A DNA stretch of 64,000 bases. Origin: 54-19 sp038210655 (GTDB taxonomy: Bacteria > Chloroflexota > Chloroflexia > Chloroheliales > Chloroheliaceae). Below the pieces are notes generated by a model. The model was not told the origin of the DNA. It ran no database searches and was given only the letters and a program-made list of their open reading frames with translations. The position numbers and the translations under genes were made by a program. The stretch is taken from the NCBI GenBank assembly GCA_038210655.1, contig JBBQWM010000020.1, forward strand, positions 1 to 64,000, read 5' to 3'. Every line of letters starts with the position of its first letter. The first letter of the stretch is position 1. Positions 50,865 to 59,996 of this stretch are shown here, piece by piece.

Positions 50865-51791
50865 CTAACCGAGATCAAAGGCCGTCGGCCAAATAACCCG
50901 GCCCGGCCAACGTTGACCCGCTTGCACCTGAGTATAGTATTCATCGAAAGGGCCAGGGAAAAGCGGGCAGACCATCGCAGCCTTCCACGCTTTGCATTCA
51001 GCCTCACCTAATGCCTGGGCTAAATCCGAGTTCGGATGCAAAGGTAAATCGACTTCGGTCGCCTCAATCTTTGTGGCAAGTTGATGGGCCATTTGCTGGG
51101 CTACCGCGCTATCTCGTGCCAGAAAAACCCTCGGTTTAGCCGGTTCCGATTTAGCATAGCGGGCATAGCCGACCGGCTCACCATTTTTGATTGTAAAGAC
51201 AACGCTTTCAATCGCGGGATCGGGGCTAATCCAATCCAGCAAAATTTGGCCGGGGTCAAGCGCGAAATCTACCGCCTTCTCGTTCGTTTGCCACAGGGCG
51301 TACAAAGCTGCCACATCACTTCCACTGACCTGTCGGACAAACAATTCCGGCCCGGACAAAGCAAGGTCGGCGACGGATAATTTCAGGCTGGCGGCTCCAT
51401 AAGCGTCTTGTAAATAGCCAAAGCGGGGGTAATAGCTGGGATGACCCAGCAAAAAACTAAAAGCATAACCTTTGCGACGGGCTAGGTCGTGACCGGCCTC
51501 GATCAAGCGACCCCCTATACCCTGCTTTTGATAGGCCGGATAAATTCCAAGCGGGGCAAGATTCACCACTTGAACGGTCTGCCCCAACACCTGCACCCGG
51601 TGGGGCGAAAACAACACATGTCCAACCACCTGCCCTTTAAGTTCGGCAACCAGCGATAATTCCGGGTCAAATTCTTTACGCTGGCGAAGGAGAGCTACAA
51701 TCGAAGCTACCCCGGCCTGTTCGGTAAAAGCCGCCCGGTGGACTGCTGCGATTGCAAAATAATCCTCGACAATTTCGGCCCGAATTTCCAT
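50865..51791 (-). CDS. GNAT-family N-acetyltransferase with extra C-terminal domain
   Basis: 308 residues. The N-terminal half is YhbS-type GNAT: LAPLGIYPAYQKQGIGGRLI carries the acetyl-CoA loop (QKQGIG), with FLLGHPSYYPRFGY. The C-terminal ~150 residues (VRQVSGSDVAALYALWQTNE) resemble the second domain of Eis-like or sterol-carrier-linked GNATs, but I cannot fix the substrate. The ATG overlaps no upstream gene; the BTAD regulator lies 35 bases upstream, so the two may be co-transcribed. Confidence 0.85.
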   Translation of the reverse strand: MEIRAEIVEDYFAIAAVHRAAFTEQAGVASIVALLRQRKEFDPELSLVAELKGQVVGHVLFSPHRVQVLGQTVQVVNLAPLGIYPAYQKQGIGGRLIEAGHDLARRKGYAFSFLLGHPSYYPRFGYLQDAYGAASLKLSVADLALSGPELFVRQVSGSDVAALYALWQTNEKAVDFALDPGQILLDWISPDPAIESVVFTIKNGEPVGYARYAKSEPAKPRVFLARDSAVAQQMAHQLATKIEATEVDLPLHPNSDLAQALGEAECKAWKAAMVCPLFPGPFDEYYTQVQAGQRWPGRVIWPTAFDLG

Positions 51792-51826
51792 AGCTCTTTC
51801 ACTAACTGCCTAAATAAATCTGGCGA

Positions 51827-53926
51827 TTATCCGTCGGCGGTGATCTTGGCCCATTCTAGCACTTCGCGCCAGCTTTGGCGCTGGCTAGGTGAGAGGCTGG
51901 CAACCAGCGTTTCGACCAGCAAAGGATAAGCAAACCGATAATTCGTACCTTCTTCCGCCAGCAAACCACCCTCAACCGCTTCGGTCAAAGCAGCACCCAG
52001 ACGGGTTTTATCCAGCCCAATCCACCAACCTGCCCCGTCGCTGCGATGCAATACGACCCGACGCAACAATTCAAAACTAAAGGTTGGGCCAGCCAGTGCC
52101 GCCAACGAAAGCAAAACCTGGGCTTCCTGACTCAAACTGCCGACCATCCGTTTAATATAGGCCCTGAGTGAGACCGAAGGTAGCCCATTCCAGGTCGGGT
52201 CGATTTCCCAAAACCCCTCAACCGAGCGTAATTCGCCTTCGTTGAGCCAGCTTCGCACCATTTCGAGTGCCAGACGCGGGTTGCCCTGCGTAAGACGAAA
52301 GACTGTTTCAATAACGCTTTGCCCATAAAATTGACCGAGTTGCGCGGTTAGTAATTGAGCTAGTTCGCCATGATCCAGACGGGGCAGGCGCTGGACACTC
52401 AGGCTAATTGTAGCGGTCAGATCGAGTAGATGATTTAATTCGAGTTGGGTTAATTCACCCTGATTGGGCCGTAGGGTTCCCAGGATCGGCAACGCCCGCA
52501 ACCCTGGATGGGTCAGCAAATAACGAGCCAGTCGCACCGAAGCGCCCGACAAATAGTGCAGATCATCCAAAACCAACGCTATCGATTGTTTCCGATCCAG
52601 CCAGACCAAAACCTGGGCTACCAGAGCAAACAGATTTTGTGGACTGAGAGCAGCGACCAGCGCGGCGCTATCCGAAAAAAAGTAGGTCGTCAAATCCGGC
52701 AAAAGACCGTAAAGCTGCGAGTTGCAATAATGGGCGCATTCCTCGCGCTCAGCCTGGGTCAACCTTAACAGGGCCTGTTCGAGTAGCCTTTGGATATTGT
52801 TGGAAGGTCGCTCGGCCTGTTCCGGGTAGCAGGCTATGTAGATTACTTCAAGCCCGTCTGCCGCCGCTTGCCGGGCCAAAGCCTGCACCAGATGGGTCTT
52901 GCCGACTCCGGCCTCGCCGATTAAGAGGGTCAGGCTGCCTTTGCCCAACCGGGCCTTTTGCAAAGCTTGTTGCCAGCCCTGTTGTTCCAGGTTGCGCCCT
53001 AGCGTAAGGCCGGGGTCGGGCAGTTCGGGGCGGGTAGGCCAATCAACCACAACCGCTTTAGTTTCGACCGAATTGACCGCACCGCTCCAGAACATACTAC
53101 GGTCGGCGGAAATGGTCGGCTCCTGTTTGAGGCCCGTCGCGATGTCATGATAAATCTTTTGGGTTTCTTTGAGGGGCGTTATATCGAGCCGATGTTGAAG
53201 TTTGGCGGCAAAACTATGGTAAAAAGCCAGCGCTTCGTCTCGCCGCCCGCCTTCCGCCAGGGCCAGCATTAACTTCTGGGCCGATTCTTCGTGGGCGAAA
53301 TTGGTTTCCAGCACTCGGCGAAGGCATTGCTGGTATTTTTCGGACTGGCCTTGCCCCTGATAAAACTCGGCCAGCCGGAGCAAAAGCTCAACCCATTCCT
53401 GACGTAGCGCCTCGCGCCGGAAAATTGACCAATCCTCATAAGAGTCTTCTGGCAGATATTCGCCGCCATATAAGGCTGCGGCCTGTTCGTAGAGGCTTAT
53501 CTCATCGGTGGTACGGGCTTGCTGGTAGACCCGCCTGAATTCTTCCAGGTCTACCCAACCGATTAATAGCGGGTTAAGCTGAAGCATGGCACCTTCAGAT
53601 TTGAGATAGACCGACAGATTAGCGCGTTGCAAAACCGGTTCTAAGGTACGCCGCAAACTATAAACCGCCTGATGCAGGTTGTTAAAAGCCCGTTCCTGGT
53701 CGAGTTCAGGCCAGAGCAATTCCGCCGCTTCTTGACGGCTGATCTGATAGCCGCGCCGGGCCAGCAGTATCTTGAACAGGCTACGGGCCTTGCCGCTCCG
53801 CCATTCTTCGACCCCAATCAACCGGTCGCCCTGGCGCACTTCAAATTGGCCCAGCACCCAGATACGCAAAACTTTTTCGCTATCAAGACCCTTATCTATC
53901 GGAACTAGCTCTTTTGCTATTATCAT
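51827..53926 (-). CDS. BTAD-type regulator with ATPase domain
   Basis: 699 residues. An N-terminal OmpR-like winged helix (~18-95, LGQFEVRQGDRLIGVEEWRS, SRQEAAELLWPELDQERAFN), then the bacterial transcriptional activator domain of TPR-like helices (~100-250), and an AAA/STAND ATPase with Walker A LLIGEAGVGKTHLV (~335-348) and Walker B ALVLDDLHYL. It ends soon after the ATPase lid; relatives usually carry another 200-400 residues of TPR. No C-terminal LuxR HTH. Probably a pathway-specific activator; target unknown. Confidence 0.88.
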   Translation of the reverse strand: MIIAKELVPIDKGLDSEKVLRIWVLGQFEVRQGDRLIGVEEWRSGKARSLFKILLARRGYQISRQEAAELLWPELDQERAFNNLHQAVYSLRRTLEPVLQRANLSVYLKSEGAMLQLNPLLIGWVDLEEFRRVYQQARTTDEISLYEQAAALYGGEYLPEDSYEDWSIFRREALRQEWVELLLRLAEFYQGQGQSEKYQQCLRRVLETNFAHEESAQKLMLALAEGGRRDEALAFYHSFAAKLQHRLDITPLKETQKIYHDIATGLKQEPTISADRSMFWSGAVNSVETKAVVVDWPTRPELPDPGLTLGRNLEQQGWQQALQKARLGKGSLTLLIGEAGVGKTHLVQALARQAAADGLEVIYIACYPEQAERPSNNIQRLLEQALLRLTQAEREECAHYCNSQLYGLLPDLTTYFFSDSAALVAALSPQNLFALVAQVLVWLDRKQSIALVLDDLHYLSGASVRLARYLLTHPGLRALPILGTLRPNQGELTQLELNHLLDLTATISLSVQRLPRLDHGELAQLLTAQLGQFYGQSVIETVFRLTQGNPRLALEMVRSWLNEGELRSVEGFWEIDPTWNGLPSVSLRAYIKRMVGSLSQEAQVLLSLAALAGPTFSFELLRRVVLHRSDGAGWWIGLDKTRLGAALTEAVEGGLLAEEGTNYRFAYPLLVETLVASLSPSQRQSWREVLEWAKITADG

Positions 53927-54030
53927 TTGCCTGATCCTGCCGGGAAAACTATCCTTAGATTAAGGCCACCTCTTCACAATAAGCATTATACCCTACCGGT
54001 CGGAGGTGGTAAATAGTTTTGGAGTCTAAT

Positions 54031-54210
54031 GGTGAGCGTCAGGGTTTGGCAAACTAATCAGGCTGTACCACCCTAAGCCGGAGTTGAGCATATAGTAGAA
54101 AAATTTCCTGCGGGAATTTTTCTACTATAGTTTTGAGTGGTTTGGAGCGAGGTTTTCACGGTAGCCCGTTTGTATTGTTTGAACCCCTGCAAAAATCTGA
54201 CGCTCAGCCG
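54031..54210. mobile_element. Terminal-inverted-repeat element C (reverse orientation)
   Basis: Ends ggtgagcgtcag and ctgacgctcagcc are inverted (ten matching bases). Read on the minus strand its body matches elements A and B: aatacaaacgggctaccgtg, tagtagaaaaattccc and ggaaatttttctactatatg. It lies in the gap between the BTAD gene and the first glycosyltransferase; no gene is visible in 53927-54413. Confidence 0.8.
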
Positions 54211-54413
54211 GAGTTTAACGTCAGTTTGCGCGGAGGGGGCTTTTGGGTTAAAATAAGCTGCCTGAATTGGAATTTTCCTGAACATTTTAATGATTTATTT
54301 CGTTATGCTTTGGTCACAGGTGTGTACCTGTAAGCGCTACTATGGGTTAAGCTAGAACCGGGGTTAGTAGTTAGCGCTAAATTTTGATAAGCCAGTGGAG
54401 GAGCCTTTAACTA

Positions 54414-55286
54414 ATGATCGATAGTATGCTATCGTTGATCTTGCCTGCCTATAATGAAGAAGCCAACATTGAAATCGTGGTCAACGAAGCGCTGGAGGAG
54501 TTGCCCAAAAATTTCGCACGGTACGAGGTCATTGTGGTGGATGATGGCAGCAAAGATCAGACCCCCCAAATGGCCGACCGTCTCGCCGCCGCCCACCCGG
54601 ATAAAGTGCGGGTAATCCACCACAATCCGAATAAAGGTTATGGTGCGGCCCTTACGACCGGCTTTCGGGCCGCCAAAGGCGATTACATGATGTTTATGGA
54701 CAGCGACCGCCAATTCAAGCCGGAAGATTTGCAATTGCTGGCTCCCTACGTCGGCAAGGCCGACATTATCGCTGGCTATCGCAAGAAGCGCAACGACCCG
54801 TTTTATCGCTTCTGGATCGGTTATACCTTTAATACTATCGTGACCATCCTGTTCGGGATTCATCTGCGCGACATCGATTGCGGCTTTAAGATTTTCAAGG
54901 CGGATGTCCTCAGAAATATGAAGCTGACTTCGCCCGGCGCACTTATTAATACCGAAATCCACGCCAAAGCGCAACGCCAGGGCCGTAGCATTATCGAGGT
55001 AGGGGTGAATCATTACGCCCGTTTGGTCGGCGAGCAGTCCGGGGCCAGTGTGCGCGTCATAGCGCGGGCTATGCGCGAGACGATTGCCCTATGGTGGCGG
55101 ATGCGTTCTTATTCGCCTGCCAGCGAAATGGGCCTAGCTCGTAACGGCAATTCCGAAACAACTCAGGCCATCACCGATCAATCAAAACCCTTTCCATCGG
55201 TTAGCATGATTGGGGCGCTCGGTTTTGGTAGCGCATTTCTGGCATGGTGGGCTTTGCGGCGCGGCAAGAGCAAAAAAGATAGTTAA
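54414..55286 (+). CDS. Family 2 glycosyltransferase, dolichol-phosphate mannosyltransferase-like
   Basis: 290 residues: LILPAYNEEANIEIVVNEAL, EVIVVDDGSKDQTPQ, MMFMDSDRQFKPEDL (metal/nucleotide DxD) and DIDCGFKIFKADVL, the pattern of DPM1-type transferases that move a sugar from NDP-sugar to a lipid phosphate. A C-terminal hydrophobic segment (~265-283) probably anchors it. GGAGGAG precedes the ATG. The second GT2 gene follows 73 bases later, so they may act together in envelope glycosylation. Confidence 0.9.
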   Translation: MIDSMLSLILPAYNEEANIEIVVNEALEELPKNFARYEVIVVDDGSKDQTPQMADRLAAAHPDKVRVIHHNPNKGYGAALTTGFRAAKGDYMMFMDSDRQFKPEDLQLLAPYVGKADIIAGYRKKRNDPFYRFWIGYTFNTIVTILFGIHLRDIDCGFKIFKADVLRNMKLTSPGALINTEIHAKAQRQGRSIIEVGVNHYARLVGEQSGASVRVIARAMRETIALWWRMRSYSPASEMGLARNGNSETTQAITDQSKPFPSVSMIGALGFGSAFLAWWALRRGKSKKDS

Positions 55287-55291
55287 ATTCA

Positions 55292-55333
55292 AGCTATCAG
55301 GTTTAATCGCCTGTTACCTGACACCGAATACCT
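55292..55333. repeat. TATCAGGT / ACCTGACACC decamer repeat (small)
   Basis: ctatcaggtttaatcgcctg and ttacctgacaccgaatacct form a short inverted pair between the two glycosyltransferase genes. Same family as arrays near 15707 and 35747. Confidence 0.65.
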
Positions 55334-55359
55334 ATTTACAAAGATCGGACATAACATCT

Positions 55360-56157
55360 ATGATGAACTGGAAAAGCGTACTGGTTGAAATAGTGATCCC
55401 AGTCTACAACGAAGAAGCCGCCCTCGAAAAAAGCGTCAACAACTTGCGGGCTTATCTGCTCGAATATTTCCCCTATCGCTGGCGGATTACGATTGCCGAT
55501 AACGCCAGCAAGGATAAAACCTGGGAGATCGCTCAGAGGTTGCAAGCCACTTACCCGGACGTAAAGGCGCTCCACCTTGACCAAAAAGGGCGCGGACGGG
55601 CCTTGCGCTATGCCTGGTCGCAGAGCGATGCTGAGGTGGTTAGCTACATGGATGTCGATCTTTCAACCAACCTGAAAAGCTTTTTGCCGCTGGTTGCACC
55701 GATCATCACCGGGCATAGCGACCTGGCGATTGGTTCGCGGTTGGCCCGTGGTGCGGTCGTTACCCGTCAGTGGAAGCGCGAGATTATCTCACGCTGCTAC
55801 AACTTTATGATAAAGTTTAGCTTCTTTAACGCTTTTAGCGACGCGCAATGCGGCTTCAAAGCCTGCCGCACCGACGTAGTCCGCCGCCTCTTGCCGATGA
55901 TCGAGAATAACGAGTGGTTCTTCGACACCGAAATGCTGCTGCTGGCTGAGCATAATAAGCTGCGAATTTACGAAGTGCCGGTCGAGTGGATCGAAGACCT
56001 TGATACACGGGTCAAAATCGTCAAGACGGCAGCCGAGGACATCCGGGGATTGTGGCGAATACGCAAGCTATTTTTGAGAGGGGGAGGCTTACTTCCGGCC
56101 CAGACCGAACCGGCGATTACCTCCCAGCCCAAAGAATCAGACCCAGTTCTGAAATAA
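55360..56157 (+). CDS. Family 2 glycosyltransferase, ALG5-like
   Basis: 265 residues: IVIPVYNEEAALEKSVNNLR, ITIADNASKDKTWEIAQRLQ, VVSYMDVDLSTNLKSFLPLV (DxD) and NAFSDAQCGFKACRTDVVRR, closest by eye to dolichyl/undecaprenyl-phosphate glucosyltransferases. A longer in-frame start at 55210 lies inside the previous gene; I use the ATG at 55360. No membrane anchor is evident. Confidence 0.88.
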   Translation: MMNWKSVLVEIVIPVYNEEAALEKSVNNLRAYLLEYFPYRWRITIADNASKDKTWEIAQRLQATYPDVKALHLDQKGRGRALRYAWSQSDAEVVSYMDVDLSTNLKSFLPLVAPIITGHSDLAIGSRLARGAVVTRQWKREIISRCYNFMIKFSFFNAFSDAQCGFKACRTDVVRRLLPMIENNEWFFDTEMLLLAEHNKLRIYEVPVEWIEDLDTRVKIVKTAAEDIRGLWRIRKLFLRGGGLLPAQTEPAITSQPKESDPVLK

Positions 56158-56250
56158 GCTTCTGGTTCGACTTCGTGCATTTTCTAAGTCCCGATCTCAA
56201 ACTCAAAATTTACTTAAAAGCTACTTAGGTGTAGGAACAAACTTTTAGAA

Positions 56251-56283
56251 ATATGTAGAAAACCGGGCTGGTTTTCTACATAT
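56251..56283. repeat. Perfect 14-bp hairpin before argS
   Basis: atatgtagaaaacc and ggttttctacatat around the 5-base loop gggct. No T-run follows. The style tagaaaa...ttttcta matches the centre of elements A-C, though the surrounding body is absent. Confidence 0.75.
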
Positions 56284-56316
56284 AACTATTCCTGGTCATA
56301 GAAAACTGGCAAACCC

Positions 56317-58059
56317 ATGATTAAAGATGATATTAGCAGCCTGATAACTCAGGCGATCCAGGCCGCTATCGCGGCGGGCGAACTGCCCGAACTGGCGATC
56401 CCCGAAATTGTGGTGGAACACCCCGCCAAACCCGAACATGGCGACTATGCTGTCAGCGTTGCCATGAAGATGGCGCGGGCCGCTCGGCTGTCTCCGCTGC
56501 GGATTGCCGAGATTATCAAAGGGCAATTAGCCCCGGTCAGCTATGTGGCGGCAGTCGAGATTGCGCCGCCCGGCTTTGTCAATTTCCGATTGGGCGAAGA
56601 GTGGCTCAAGGCTCAGGTCGGGCAGATCGTTGAGCAAGGCGAAAACTTTGGCAAGGTTGATTTGGGCAAAGGGCTACGCATGCAGGTCGAATTTGTCAGT
56701 GCCAACCCAACCGGGCCGATTACCATCGCTGGAGCGCGGGGAGCCTGCCTGGGCGATACGCTTGCCAGCGTGCTTCAGGCGGCTGGATATTATGTCGAGC
56801 GCGAATATTATGTCAACGATGCAGGCAACCAGATTCTAGCCTGGAACGACAGTATGTGGGCCTACTACCGCGACGAACTGGGCCTGCCTGTAACTGGGCC
56901 GAACGGTGAGCCACCCGCCTTACGAATGGACGAAGAAAGCGGCCTGCCGGTCGAGCCAAAAGAATTTAAGGACCTCAAGTACAATGCTCGCTCCTATGCC
57001 CGGCAGTTGGTAGCCCACGATGGCGACCGCTTTTTGCAACTGCCCGAAGAGGCGGCCCGCAAGTTAGTCGGCAAAGAAGGGGTCAAAATCGTCCTGGAAC
57101 ATAACGAGGAAGACCTGGCCCAACTTGGCGTGCTGTTCGATGTCTGGTTCCACGAGCAAGGGCTGTTCGATATGGGCGAGGTCGATAAGACCCTGGCCGC
57201 ATTGCGCGAGTCGGGTCACGTTACCGAACGTGAGGGGGCAGTCTGGTTTGTATCGAGTGCTTTGGGACAAGACCGTGATAACGTATTGATCCGCTCGAAC
57301 GGCCTACCGACCTATTTTATCTCGGATATTACCTATCACAACAACAAGTTTCGGACCCGTGAGTTCCAGAAGGTTATCAACATCTGGGGAGCCGACCATC
57401 AGGGCCACATCCCACGCATGAAGGCCGTTATGCAGGCAATTGGCCTCGACCCGGATGATCTTACGATTCTGGTTGTCCAGATGGTCAGCGTCAACGGGTT
57501 GCGGATGAGCAAGCGCAACAAGAATTTTATCCCGTTGCGCGAGGTGATGGACCTGACTGGCCCCGACCCGATCCGCTTCAACATGATCTCGCGCACGCCG
57601 GAAGCCAGCCTCGATTTCGACGTAAGCAAAGCGGTCGCCCAAAACGACGAAAACCCGGTTTTTTACGTCCAGTATTCGCACGCCCGTACCGCCAGCATCT
57701 TCCGCAAGGCTGCCGAAGCCGGATTGGATGTCGAAAACGCCGCGCCCGACCTGTCGCTGCTGGGGCATCCTTCCGAATTGAGCCTGATCCGCCAGCTTTT
57801 GCTGCTGCCGGAAATCGTGCTGGAAGCGGCCCTGACCTACGAAGTGCAACGGTTGCCCTATTATACGCTCGAACTGGCCCGTGCTTTTAACGCTTTCTAC
57901 CGCGACTGTCTGGTGATCGACCCGACCAATTTGCCGCTCTCGCTGGCCCGCCTCAAGCTGACCGAGGCCACTAGGATCGTGCTGGCCCGCTCGCTGACCC
58001 TGATGGGGATGAACGCTCCCGACCGCATGGAACGGGCTGAACAGCCAGAGTCGAACTAA
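56317..58059 (+). CDS. argS: Arginyl-tRNA synthetase
   Basis: 580 residues, class I synthetase that charges tRNA-Arg. The N-terminal additional domain (VVEHPAKPEHGDYAVSVAMK), the catalytic segment SANPTGPITIAGARGACLGD, EYYVNDAGNQ, GADHQGHIPRMKAV and the C-terminal DALR-type region (FYVQYSHARTASIFRKAAEA) are all present. Unusual: the class I HIGH site, normally HVGH here, reads TIAG (136-139), while KMSKS reads RMSKR (396-400). Probably functional, since it would be the essential copy; variant signatures occur in the family. Confidence 0.93.
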   Translation: MIKDDISSLITQAIQAAIAAGELPELAIPEIVVEHPAKPEHGDYAVSVAMKMARAARLSPLRIAEIIKGQLAPVSYVAAVEIAPPGFVNFRLGEEWLKAQVGQIVEQGENFGKVDLGKGLRMQVEFVSANPTGPITIAGARGACLGDTLASVLQAAGYYVEREYYVNDAGNQILAWNDSMWAYYRDELGLPVTGPNGEPPALRMDEESGLPVEPKEFKDLKYNARSYARQLVAHDGDRFLQLPEEAARKLVGKEGVKIVLEHNEEDLAQLGVLFDVWFHEQGLFDMGEVDKTLAALRESGHVTEREGAVWFVSSALGQDRDNVLIRSNGLPTYFISDITYHNNKFRTREFQKVINIWGADHQGHIPRMKAVMQAIGLDPDDLTILVVQMVSVNGLRMSKRNKNFIPLREVMDLTGPDPIRFNMISRTPEASLDFDVSKAVAQNDENPVFYVQYSHARTASIFRKAAEAGLDVENAAPDLSLLGHPSELSLIRQLLLLPEIVLEAALTYEVQRLPYYTLELARAFNAFYRDCLVIDPTNLPLSLARLKLTEATRIVLARSLTLMGMNAPDRMERAEQPESN

Positions 58060-58152
58060 ATCGCTGATTTTAGTGGCAATTCGCCCAGAATGTGGTAAAC
58101 TTGAAGTGAGTTATGTTAATTTCCTCATTTCTGGTAGAGAGGCGCGACCGGG

Positions 58153-58962
58153 ATGCAGACAAAGGCAACACCGTTTTTGAAATGGGCCGGGGGTAAGACC
58201 CAGTTGCTCCCCAATTTGCTCGAACACGCTCCGACCAACTATGGCAAGTATATCGAGCCGTTTGTTGGCGGGGGCGCTCTTTTCTTTCGGCTGCAACCGG
58301 CGCGGGCGGTCTTGGCTGATTCTAACCCGGATTTGATAAATTGCTATGTCGTAGTCCGCGATAGACTCGAAGAACTTCTGAGCCGGTTAAAGGGCTACGA
58401 ACGCTGGCATTCTAGCGAGTTTTATTACCGGGTACGGGCGCAAACGCCTTCCGAGCCAGTCGAACGCGCCGCCCGCTTTATCTATCTCAACAAGACCTGT
58501 TATAACGGCCTATACCGGGTCAACAAGCAAGGCCAATTTAATGTCCCGTTTGGCAAATATCACAACCCTTTTAGCTGCGATGTCGCCACATTGCGGGCCG
58601 CCAGCCACGCCTTACGCAACGCCGAGCTAGTTTGTGGGGATTATAAAGAAACCCTGGAACGGCACTCCCAACCGGGCGATTTTGTCTACCTCGACCCGCC
58701 CTACATGCCGATCTCGAAATATTCCGACTTCAAGCGCTACACGGCGGATTATTTTTATTCCAGCGATCACCAGAATTTGGCCGAAACCGTCCGCCAGCTT
58801 CAGCAGATGGGCTGCTACGTGCTGGTTAGCAACTCCTTTTCCGAATTCGTGCTGGATTTGTACGAAGGGCTTAACATTGTACAAGCTCTCGCCCGCCGCA
58901 ATATCAACAAAGACCCTGCCAAAAGAACCGGCGTGAAAGAGGTGATTGTAGTTTGCAACTGA
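58153..58962 (+). CDS. Adenine-specific DNA methyltransferase, Dam type (M1)
   Basis: 269 residues with FLKWAGGKTQLLPNLLEHAP (AdoMet motif X), FVGGGALFFRL (motif I) and VYLDPPYMPIS (catalytic DPPY), an alpha-class N6-adenine methylase like Dam/DpnM. It should methylate adenine in a GATC-like core. First of three overlapping or touching genes, so it is the likely protective enzyme for one strand of the neighbouring endonuclease's site. Confidence 0.93.
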   Translation: MQTKATPFLKWAGGKTQLLPNLLEHAPTNYGKYIEPFVGGGALFFRLQPARAVLADSNPDLINCYVVVRDRLEELLSRLKGYERWHSSEFYYRVRAQTPSEPVERAARFIYLNKTCYNGLYRVNKQGQFNVPFGKYHNPFSCDVATLRAASHALRNAELVCGDYKETLERHSQPGDFVYLDPPYMPISKYSDFKRYTADYFYSSDHQNLAETVRQLQQMGCYVLVSNSFSEFVLDLYEGLNIVQALARRNINKDPAKRTGVKEVIVVCN

Positions 58963-59987
58963 TCTTACCCGAGTTCACCAACTACCCACCCACTCGTTAC
59001 ATGGGTAGCAAACAAAGTATACTACCTGCCATCTGGGATACCGTCAAAGACTTGCCCTGCCAGACTGTTTTGGATGCCTTTAGCGGCAGCAGTTGCGTCA
59101 GCTATCTCTTTAAGACCCAGGGCAAGACCGTTATCTCGAACGATTTTCTCAAATACTCCTATAATCTGGCAAACGCCCTGATCGCCAACAACGGCGATAC
59201 TTTGTCCAAAGACGACCTGTCGCTGCTGCTCGAAGATAATCCCGACCGGCGCGATTTTATCCAGACCACCTTCAAAGACCTCTATTTCTCGGACGAAGAT
59301 AATCTGTTTCTGGATAACACGATGGCGAACGTGCCGCGTCTGTCGTCGGCCTACAGGCGGTCGTTGGCGCTTTCGGCCCTTAGCCGGGCCTGTATCAAGC
59401 GGCGACCACGCGGGGTCTTTACTTACGTTGGCGACCGCTATGACGACGGCAGACGCGACCTAAAACTTTCGCTAAGGGAACAGTTTATCGAGGCCAGCAC
59501 CCTGCTCAATGCGACCGTCTTTGATAACGGGCAGCCCAATTTGGCCCTCAATCAGGATGTCTTTAAGCTGGAAGTCGAACCCGACCTAGCCTATTTCGAC
59601 CCGCCCTACTACACCCAACGCTCCGACAACGACTATTTGCGCCGTTATCATTTTGTCGAGGGCCTATGCTGTTACTGGGATGGGGTCGAGATTTTGCAGC
59701 ATACCAAGACCAAAAAGCTCCGCAAATACCCGACCCCCTTCGACTCGCGCACCGAAGTAAGAGGGGCTTTCAAGCGGCTGTTTGAGAAATTCGCCAAAAG
59801 CACCCTGGTCGTCTCCTATTCTTCCAATGGCTTGCCCGACCGGGAAGATTTGCTTTCGATGCTGCGCGAAGTAAAAGGGACGGTCGAAGTACGCGACATT
59901 GCCCATCGTTACTCTTTTGGTACGCACGCCCACAAGATCGCCAACCAAAATAATGTCGTGCAAGAATATCTGTTTATAGCTTACTAG
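58953..59987 (+). CDS. Adenine-specific DNA methyltransferase, second enzyme (M2)
   Basis: 344 residues, different from M1: YMGSKQSILPAIWDTVKDLP (motif X), VLDAFSGSSCVSYLFKTQG (motif I) and AYFDPPYYTQRSDN (DPPY). The start is TTG at 58953, with GAGGTG eight bases upstream, and overlaps the end of M1 by ten bases, so translation is coupled. It should methylate the other strand of an asymmetric site. Confidence 0.9.
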   Translation: MQLILPEFTNYPPTRYMGSKQSILPAIWDTVKDLPCQTVLDAFSGSSCVSYLFKTQGKTVISNDFLKYSYNLANALIANNGDTLSKDDLSLLLEDNPDRRDFIQTTFKDLYFSDEDNLFLDNTMANVPRLSSAYRRSLALSALSRACIKRRPRGVFTYVGDRYDDGRRDLKLSLREQFIEASTLLNATVFDNGQPNLALNQDVFKLEVEPDLAYFDPPYYTQRSDNDYLRRYHFVEGLCCYWDGVEILQHTKTKKLRKYPTPFDSRTEVRGAFKRLFEKFAKSTLVVSYSSNGLPDREDLLSMLREVKGTVEVRDIAHRYSFGTHAHKIANQNNVVQEYLFIAY

Positions 59988-59996
59988 AAAAAAGCG

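Noticed and set aside
55210..55359. 50-residue extension of the second glycosyltransferase
   Set aside because: It overlaps the first glycosyltransferase and lacks a ribosome-binding site; the family starts at 55360.
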